Origin: JAFLDD01 sp049314715
Lineage (GTDB): Bacteria; Pseudomonadota; Alphaproteobacteria; Rickettsiales; UBA3002
Assembly (NCBI GenBank): GCA_049314715.1
Contig: JBMOEL010000107.1
Span: forward strand, 1-6,154
Length of the DNA stretch: 6,154 bases
Direction: 5' to 3'
Below, one piece after another: positions 1-4,570 of the stretch. Within the stretch, counting starts at the first letter, position 1. The number at the start of each line of letters is the position of its first letter. The notes beneath the pieces are model-generated. The model was not told the origin of the DNA. It did not search any database and was given only the letters and a program-made list of their open reading frames with translations. The position numbers and the translations under genes were made by a program.

Positions 1-11
1 ATTTATTCATG

Positions 12-17
12 TTATTA
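12..17 (-). other. Tandem in-frame stop codons ending alaS
   Basis: The alaS frame reads TAA (17-15), TAA (14-12), CAT, GAA, TAA (5-3), giving three stops in 17 bases. In the other two minus-strand frames TAA occurs at 54-52 and 46-44. No single base change or frameshift in this stretch would carry alaS past the window edge. Confidence 0.9.
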
Positions 18-1661
18 TTTCTCGTGAAGACTTTCTACTGGTTTTATAGTATTAGCGACACCTGCATAAATTCTAAGACCTGTGGTATCAAAGTTTTCAC
101 CCGTTTCATAAAATCTATCACCGCCAATGCTGCCTCGGTCACCAATTTGTCCACCAGATTCAGCGTAGAATGGGGTTTGGTTAGTAATCAGAAAGCCAGT
201 TTCTCCAGCTTTAAGTTCTTTTACCTCAACGCCATCCTTTACGAGTGCTGTTACTATGCCCTGCGCCGAATCCATCGCATAACCCAAGAACTCCGTCGCC
301 CCCACGCGCTCCTTAATATCAAACCATAAGGCAGCCGTGGCTGATTGCCCAGAACCCTTCCATGCCGAGCGGGCTTTGGCTTTTTGCTCGGCCATGGCGG
401 CGTTGAAGCCATCAAGGTCAACCGCAATATGCTCGGCACGCAAAATATCTTGCGTCAAATCGAGCGGGAAGCCGTATGTGTCATACAGTTTGAAGGCGGT
501 TTCGCCACTAAAGCTGTTCCCTTTGGTTTGCGCTTTCTCTTCCTCCAGCAACTTCAATCCGCGCTCGAGTGTTTGTTTGAAACGCTCTTCCTCGAGTCGC
601 AATGTTTCGGTAATAGCCGCTTGTGCCCTTACTAATTCAGGATAGGCTTGCCCCATCAACGTGAGTAACGTTGGAACTAATTTATGCATCAGGGGATCCC
701 TGCAACCCAGCATATGCGCATGGCGCATGGCGCGGCGCATGATGCGGCGTAGCACGTAGCCGCGTCCTTCGTTGCTAGGTAGAACGCCATCTGCAATCAG
801 GAAGCTACTTGCACGCAAATGGTCGGCAATCACGCGGTGTGAGGCAGCCATTTTCGGATTGTTATTGCCTGTTAATTCAGTCGAAGCGGCAATGATGGTT
901 TTGAACAAGTCAATGTCGTAGTTGCTCTTTACACCTTGCAGCACGGTGCTTAGGCGCTCCAGCCCCATACCCGTATCAATGCTGGGTTTTGGCAGAGCAA
1001 TCTGCGACCCATCAGGCAATGCTTCGAATTGCATGAAAACTAGGTTCCAGATTTCCACGTAACGCTCGCCGAACATGTCGTGGCCGGTGGCGTCAAGCTT
1101 CCATTCGCCAACGCCCGCGCCATGGTCATAAAAAATCTCGGAGCAGGGGCCGCAAGGACCCGTATCGCCCATCGCCCAGAAGTTGTCTTTCGTCGGTACG
1201 CGGAGTATTTTGTTTTCGGGCAGGCCCGCGATTTTTTGCCAAAGCTCAAACGCTTCGTCATCAGTGTGATACACCGTTACGCCGAGTTTTTCTTTCGGCA
1301 AACCATAGACCTTAGTAATCAATTCCCACGCGTGGGTAATCGCGCCTTCTTTGAAGTAATCACCGAAGCTGAAATTGCCCAGCATTTCAAAAAACGTATG
1401 GTGACGTGCCGTATAACCCACGTTCTCAAGGTCATTATGTTTACCGCCCGCGCGCACGCATTTTTGTGACGTTGCGGCGCGTGGAGGGGTAGGCGGCTTC
1501 TCAACGCCTGTGAAGATGTTTTTGAATTGGTTCATGCCCGCGTTGGTGAACATCAATGTCGGGTCGTTATGTGGCACAAGCGAAGACGAGGGCAGAACTT
1601 GGTGCCCTTTGCTTTCGAAGTAATCGAGGAATGCTTTACGAATGTCTGATACAGAATGCAT
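15..1661 (-). CDS. alaS: Alanyl-tRNA synthetase, short form lacking most of the editing domain and C-Ala
   Basis: Cytosolic class II synthetase that activates alanine with ATP and charges tRNA-Ala. The start ATG at 1661-1659 fits the family N-terminus (IRKAFLDYFESKGH, then PTLMFTNAGM near residues 34-43). Motif 2 spans about residues 70-102 (RAGGKHNDLENVG, FFEMLGNFSFGDYF), TGPCGPCSEIF is at 168-177, motif 3 GMGLER at 231-236, and the tRNA-recognition helices include NEGRGYVLRRIMRRAMRHA at 297-315. TPFYAESGGQIGD at 496-508 begins the editing-region barrel. The protein then ends at residue 548, whereas bacterial AlaS is usually about 870 residues. The HxxxH and Cys/His zinc ligands of the editing site and the C-Ala domain are absent. 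The catalytic fragment alone can be active in E. coli AlaRS, so charging without proofreading is plausible. It may instead be the first half of a split gene or a pseudogene. No Shine-Dalgarno precedes the start; a small hairpin sits there. Identity is certain; the meaning of the truncation is not. Confidence 0.93.
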   Translation of the reverse strand: MHSVSDIRKAFLDYFESKGHQVLPSSSLVPHNDPTLMFTNAGMNQFKNIFTGVEKPPTPPRAATSQKCVRAGGKHNDLENVGYTARHHTFFEMLGNFSFGDYFKEGAITHAWELITKVYGLPKEKLGVTVYHTDDEAFELWQKIAGLPENKILRVPTKDNFWAMGDTGPCGPCSEIFYDHGAGVGEWKLDATGHDMFGERYVEIWNLVFMQFEALPDGSQIALPKPSIDTGMGLERLSTVLQGVKSNYDIDLFKTIIAASTELTGNNNPKMAASHRVIADHLRASSFLIADGVLPSNEGRGYVLRRIMRRAMRHAHMLGCRDPLMHKLVPTLLTLMGQAYPELVRAQAAITETLRLEEERFKQTLERGLKLLEEEKAQTKGNSFSGETAFKLYDTYGFPLDLTQDILRAEHIAVDLDGFNAAMAEQKAKARSAWKGSGQSATAALWFDIKERVGATEFLGYAMDSAQGIVTALVKDGVEVKELKAGETGFLITNQTPFYAESGGQIGDRGSIGGDRFYETGENFDTTGLRIYAGVANTIKPVESLHEK

Positions 1662-1675
1662 GCCAACTATTTGGC
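1662..1675 (-). promoter_or_regulatory. Small stem-loop abutting the alaS start codon
   Basis: The minus-strand transcript reads GCCAA-ATAG-TTGGC and then ATG. This is a perfect 5-bp stem with a 4-base loop, occupying the place where a Shine-Dalgarno would normally be. No GGAG- or AGGA-like sequence is visible in the 42 bases between the upstream stop and the ATG. An overlapping imperfect palindrome (TTTAGCGCCAAA) lies at 1670-1681. E. coli AlaRS is known to repress its own gene through a palindrome at the promoter, so an autoregulatory site is conceivable, but a 5-bp stem can arise by chance. Confidence 0.3.
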
Positions 1676-1703
1676 GCTAAACGGCTGATGACGCAAGATT
1701 TAT

Positions 1704-2480
1704 TTAGACACTGCTACCGCGAGTGGGTGGCTCGCCGTTTGGACCATGACGACCGCGCAAGTCAATGTTGCTTGCACTGTTTACCGGCGCATATGCAATT
1801 TCCAGTTTCTGCTCAGCGATTGCAGCTACTGGTTCGGCAGCGCTATTGATGCAAGAACCTTCTGGAATAAGCCCAAAAAAGTGTTGCTCAGCTTGATTGT
1901 ATGCACCACTTTTATTCATGATAATTGCTTCATGCGTATCGCTGCCAATATCCAATAAATGTATGGATTTGCCGCCTTTTTTCAGCATCATTGCACAGGC
2001 ACGAATCGTGTCGGCTGGGTCTTTATTATCGGGATAATTAATGACGTTACCCGTAATGACGTAATCTACTTTTGCACCACCTGTTAATTGATTTGCGTTA
2101 GCGGTGGTTACATGTGTGCCATCTAATCCTTTGACAGCTGCGATTGGCTGGTAACTACTGCACAAATCTGTAAGCGGTTTCCATTTTAATTCATGCAATG
2201 CAACAGGCGACACATTAATGATGGAAATATCCTCAAGTGGATTAATGTGGCGACGCTTAAAAATTTCAGCGATAATAGTAGGAGCGAAGAAACGTCGATC
2301 GCTTATTCCATTGATAAGCGTTTGCTCGATTTCTTGAAAAAGCTGATTACGAGCCGCTTCATCGACCCCAAAGCGCACAGGTTCTCGTTTCCATAAATCA
2401 TTCAGCACCACCAGAAGCCCTAAATCATCGCTTCTTAAGTTAAGGCTATGCAAGATCTCATAATCGAATAAATCAGCCAT
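1704..2480 (-). CDS. Unrecognised 258-residue protein, possibly a degenerate class I methyltransferase-like fold
   Basis: I do not recognise this protein. It has no signal peptide or membrane segment and is probably cytosolic. The N-terminal 80 residues look helical. The middle part alternates strands and helices: ISIINVSPVALHEL (85-97), IAAVKGLDG (113-121), VDYVITGNVINYPDN (138-152), then an amphipathic helix and MMLKKGGKSIHLL (164-176). The last two resemble the strand 4 and strand 5 region of SAM-dependent methyltransferases, where a VLKPGG-type turn is common. The glycine-rich SAM-binding motif I is not visible, so activity is doubtful. The C-terminus (about 238-258) is Gly/Arg/Pro-rich and probably disordered. 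An in-frame TAG lies four codons upstream (2492-2490), so ATG at 2480 is the earliest start, but it lacks a Shine-Dalgarno. Sampled rows are about 35-38% GC, well below recA. It lies 62 bases after recA and 42 before alaS, perhaps cotranscribed. Confidence 0.75.
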   Translation of the reverse strand: MADLFDYEILHSLNLRSDDLGLLVVLNDLWKREPVRFGVDEAARNQLFQEIEQTLINGISDRRFFAPTIIAEIFKRRHINPLEDISIINVSPVALHELKWKPLTDLCSSYQPIAAVKGLDGTHVTTANANQLTGGAKVDYVITGNVINYPDNKDPADTIRACAMMLKKGGKSIHLLDIGSDTHEAIIMNKSGAYNQAEQHFFGLIPEGSCINSAAEPVAAIAEQKLEIAYAPVNSASNIDLRGRHGPNGEPPTRGSSV

Positions 2481-2491
2481 AGCTTTATACT

Positions 2492-2519
2492 ATCACGTGA
2501 TTGTGACGTCTGTATGACG
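2492..2519. promoter_or_regulatory. Palindrome and spaced TGACG repeats upstream of the unknown gene
   Basis: The recA to unknown-gene gap contains the perfect 10-bp palindrome ATCACGTGAT (2492-2501). Two TGACG copies follow on the plus strand at 2504-2508 and 2515-2519, 11 bases apart, about one helical turn. A TATAAA on the minus strand (2489-2484) is only 3 bases from the ATG, too close for an ordinary -10. This could be an operator region, but no regulator can be named. Confidence 0.25.
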
Positions 2520-2542
2520 CTAATGGAGCTAACCTACTGATT

Positions 2543-3622
2543 TTACGCTGCGTCGGCGGTTTCTTTCTCGTCGGCATCGTCCGAAGGGGTGCCCTCAAGT
2601 GCTGCGGAAAGCTGGGCGGATTTGGCGCGAAGTGCCTTTTCCACTTCTTCCGCCGCCTTTGGATTATCCTTGAAGAACTGACGGGTGTTTTCTTTGCCCT
2701 GACCAATGCGTTGGTCTTTGAATGCAAACCACGAACCGGATTTTTCAATCACGCCTGCTTTCACACCCATATCAATCAGCTCGCCTTCTTTGCTGATGCC
2801 GTGGCCGTAGAGAATATCGAAATCGACCACTTTGAATGGCGGCGAGACTTTGTTTTTCACGACTTTCACGCGGGTCAGGTTGCCGATGACTTCGTCTTTC
2901 TCTTTCAGCGCGCCGATGCGGCGAATATCCAACCGCACGGAGGCGTAGAACTTCAGCGCGTTACCACCCGTAGTGGTTTCGGGGTTGCCGAACATCACAC
3001 CGATTTTTTGGCGAATCTGGTTAATGAAAATCACCGTGCAGTTGGTGCGGTTCACGGTTCCGGTGAGTTTGCGTAGCGCTTGGCTCATCAGGCGTGCTTG
3101 TGCGCCCATGGTGGCGTCACCCATCTCGCCTTCAAGTTCGGCTTTGGGAACGAGTGCGGCGACGGAGTCGATAATCACCATGTCAATCGCGCCGGAACGC
3201 ACGAGCGTATCGGCGATTTCGAGTGCTTGTTCACCTGAGTCTGGTTGCGAAATCAACAATTCGTCCACATTCACGCCGAGTTTTTTCGCATAGGATGGGT
3301 CAAGCGCGTGCTCAGCATCGACGAACGCGCAGGTGCCGCCTGCTTTTTGGCATTCCGCAATGGCATGTAGGGTGAGGGTGGTTTTACCCGAAGATTCTGG
3401 GCCATAGATTTCGATGATGCGGCCTTTGGGAATACCACCCACGCCGAGTGCAATATCAAGACCCAGCGAGCCGGTGGAAATTACTTCCATCGCGGTGTTC
3501 TGCTCTTGGTTCGATAATTTCATGATGGAGCCTTTACCAAAGGCTTTTTCGATTTGCGCGAGCGCACCTTCGAGTGCTTTTTTCTTTTCAGCTGGTTTGA
3601 TAGCGTTTTCTTTTGATGACAT
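2543..3622 (-). CDS. recA: RecA recombinase
   Basis: Cytosolic ATP-dependent recombinase that forms filaments on single-stranded DNA, drives strand exchange and, in the SOS response, stimulates LexA self-cleavage. The gene is complete at 359 residues, a normal length. Visible motifs are Walker A GPESSGKT at 74-81, the catalytic glutamate E104 in FVDAEHALDP, Walker B MVIIDSVAAL at 148-157, loop L1 around 164-173, Q202 in FINQIRQKIG (equivalent to the allosteric glutamine of E. coli RecA), and loop L2 FGNPETTTGGNALKFY at 211-226. The C-terminal tail is acidic (SDDADEKE), as usual for bacterial RecA. The ATG at 3622-3620 is supported by AAGGGAG with a 7-base spacer. It lies 83 bases after the HAD gene. 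No SOS box is recognisable upstream. Nothing in the protein looks unusual. Confidence 0.99.
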   Translation of the reverse strand: MSSKENAIKPAEKKKALEGALAQIEKAFGKGSIMKLSNQEQNTAMEVISTGSLGLDIALGVGGIPKGRIIEIYGPESSGKTTLTLHAIAECQKAGGTCAFVDAEHALDPSYAKKLGVNVDELLISQPDSGEQALEIADTLVRSGAIDMVIIDSVAALVPKAELEGEMGDATMGAQARLMSQALRKLTGTVNRTNCTVIFINQIRQKIGVMFGNPETTTGGNALKFYASVRLDIRRIGALKEKDEVIGNLTRVKVVKNKVSPPFKVVDFDILYGHGISKEGELIDMGVKAGVIEKSGSWFAFKDQRIGQGKENTRQFFKDNPKAAEEVEKALRAKSAQLSAALEGTPSDDADEKETADAA

Positions 3623-3629
3623 GTCTTAG

Positions 3630-3636
3630 CTCCCTT
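3630..3636 (-). promoter_or_regulatory. Ribosome binding site of recA
   Basis: AAGGGAG on the minus strand lies 7 bases before the recA ATG. It is the strongest Shine-Dalgarno in the window and fixes the recA start. The unknown gene and alaS downstream have none. Confidence 0.85.
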
Positions 3637-3649
3637 AAATGATGGTAGG

Positions 3650-3678
3650 AGGCTACACCCGCATAGGTGCTCATTCAA
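3650..3678 (-). promoter_or_regulatory. Weak candidate promoter of recA
   Basis: On the minus strand TTGAAT (3678-3673) and TAGCCT (3655-3650) are separated by exactly 17 bases, which would give a leader of about 20-25 bases before the recA ATG. The -35 matches the sigma-70 consensus at four of six positions and the -10 at three of six. A small inverted repeat CACC-N6-GGTG (3656-3669) falls inside the spacer. The assignment rests on spacing and position only. Confidence 0.25.
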
Positions 3679-3705
3679 CGGGAAAATGGCTTATCCACTA
3701 CTATT

Positions 3706-4503
3706 TTAGCGGTGCTGATAGGCAACATGAGGTGCGATATTTATGCCATTTACTACAAGCTGTTGTAGCTCGGCCTGGTTGCGCACAATCTGAATAGTGG
3801 GGATGGGGATGTTGTTTAGCTTACATTCTTGTTCGACAATGGGCAGCACCATGTGTGGTTTATCGCCAATATAAACAGGCGTTAGGCCAAGTTTTGCCGC
3901 TGCATAAAGGCCTTTCCAATTCTCATCGACCATGATGACGTCTGGGCCTGCTGGCTGTCCCAATTTTATCAGTGCTTTAGCCAGCGCCGCTTCGGAGGGT
4001 TTTTGGGCATTATCAAAGACTGGAACATTTGGGTAGAGCGTGTCTAATCCAATCTCCTGCCAACGTTTATGTGTCATATGGTTATTGCTGACCACTGCCC
4101 ATGGCTTTCCGCTGGCGTGATAGGTAGCTAAGGTTTCTGCTGCCCCTTCAACTAATTGCATGGGTATGCTTTCATAAATGCTACGTCCCAACGTATAAAC
4201 AATCGTTTTTTCACGGTGGCCGAGATCTTCCAACTCATGATCAAGAAATTTTTTGGGATGGTCTTTATAGTTTCTGGCTACCGAGTAATCGGGCAGGTCG
4301 ACCTTGCCTGCAAGTTCGGCGCGAAGCTGGTCATAGGAACGGTGGATGATGGCTTCATTATCGCCAATCACATCATCAAAATCGCTTAGAATCGCGCGAA
4401 CAGGAATGGTGCGATGTCTAGCCATAGGATGCGATTTTCCAGTCAGCTCATCCAAAAGCTGTTGGGTGCCTCTCACCAGATTCTGCCAGAAGTCGTCCGT
4501 CAT
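3706..4503 (-). CDS. HAD-superfamily hydrolase (probable phosphatase)
   Basis: Probable cytosolic phosphomonoesterase of the haloacid dehalogenase superfamily, 265 residues. Motif I is SDFDDVIGDN with nucleophile D41 and acid/base D43. Motif II is VVSNN with S139. Motif III is K168 in NAQKPSEAAL. Motif IV is MVDENWKGLYAAAKLG with D193 and E194. About 95 residues between motifs I and II, largely helical, suggest a C1-type cap as in the phosphoglycolate phosphatase and beta-phosphoglucomutase groups. Two deviations stand out: the usual Gly after the second Asp of motif I is Asp (D44), and motif IV has a DE pair rather than GDSxxD. About 30 N-terminal residues precede the fold. ATG at 4503 is backed by GGAG 9 bases upstream; Met27 is a possible alternative start. 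It sits 67 bases after cckA and 83 before recA. The substrate cannot be told from sequence. Confidence 0.85.
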   Translation of the reverse strand: MTDDFWQNLVRGTQQLLDELTGKSHPMARHRTIPVRAILSDFDDVIGDNEAIIHRSYDQLRAELAGKVDLPDYSVARNYKDHPKKFLDHELEDLGHREKTIVYTLGRSIYESIPMQLVEGAAETLATYHASGKPWAVVSNNHMTHKRWQEIGLDTLYPNVPVFDNAQKPSEAALAKALIKLGQPAGPDVIMVDENWKGLYAAAKLGLTPVYIGDKPHMVLPIVEQECKLNNIPIPTIQIVRNQAELQQLVVNGINIAPHVAYQHR

Positions 4504-4512
4504 GCCATGCTA

Positions 4513-4516
4513 CTCC
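4513..4516 (-). promoter_or_regulatory. Ribosome binding site of the HAD gene
   Basis: GGAG on the minus strand is followed by 9 bases and the ATG at 4503-4501. A nearer ATG at 4507-4505 reads ATG GCA TGA and is not usable, so the 4503 start is favoured. Confidence 0.6.
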
Positions 4517-4545
4517 AATGATGAGTCTAGCGCATGGTCGTGTCG

Positions 4546-4567
4546 GGTAATGTGAAGATTATGTGAA
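4546..4567. repeat. Two direct ATGTGAA repeats with 11-base period
   Basis: The plus strand between cckA and the HAD gene reads TAATGTGAAG followed by ATTATGTGAAAAC, so ATGTGAA occurs twice 11 bases apart. Same-face spacing on the helix and a position just after the cckA stop would suit a regulator site for the HAD gene. Two 7-mers are weak evidence, and no regulator can be named. Confidence 0.2.
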
Positions 4568-4570
4568 AAC

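Noticed and set aside
714..757. Repetitive GCGCATG-rich stretch within alaS
   Set aside because: It encodes the conserved RRIMRRAMRHAHM helix of AlaS; the repetition follows from Arg, Met and Ala codons.
1556..1958. Plus-strand open frames over the alaS start and the unknown gene
   Set aside because: They run antisense to better-supported genes and show no family motif or ribosome site.
2084..2102. CtrA-like TTAA-N-TTAG pattern
   Set aside because: The spacing is not the TTAA-N7-TTAA of CtrA sites and it lies inside a coding region.
2485..2748. 87-codon minus-strand open frame overlapping the 3' end of recA
   Set aside because: It lies almost wholly inside recA in another frame and encodes a basic, low-complexity peptide typical of a shadow frame.
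3691..3699. DnaA-box-like TTATCCACT just upstream of recA
   Set aside because: It differs from TTATCCACA at one position, and a single one-mismatch 9-mer is expected about once by chance in a window this size on both strands. No cluster of boxes or AT-rich unwinding region accompanies it.
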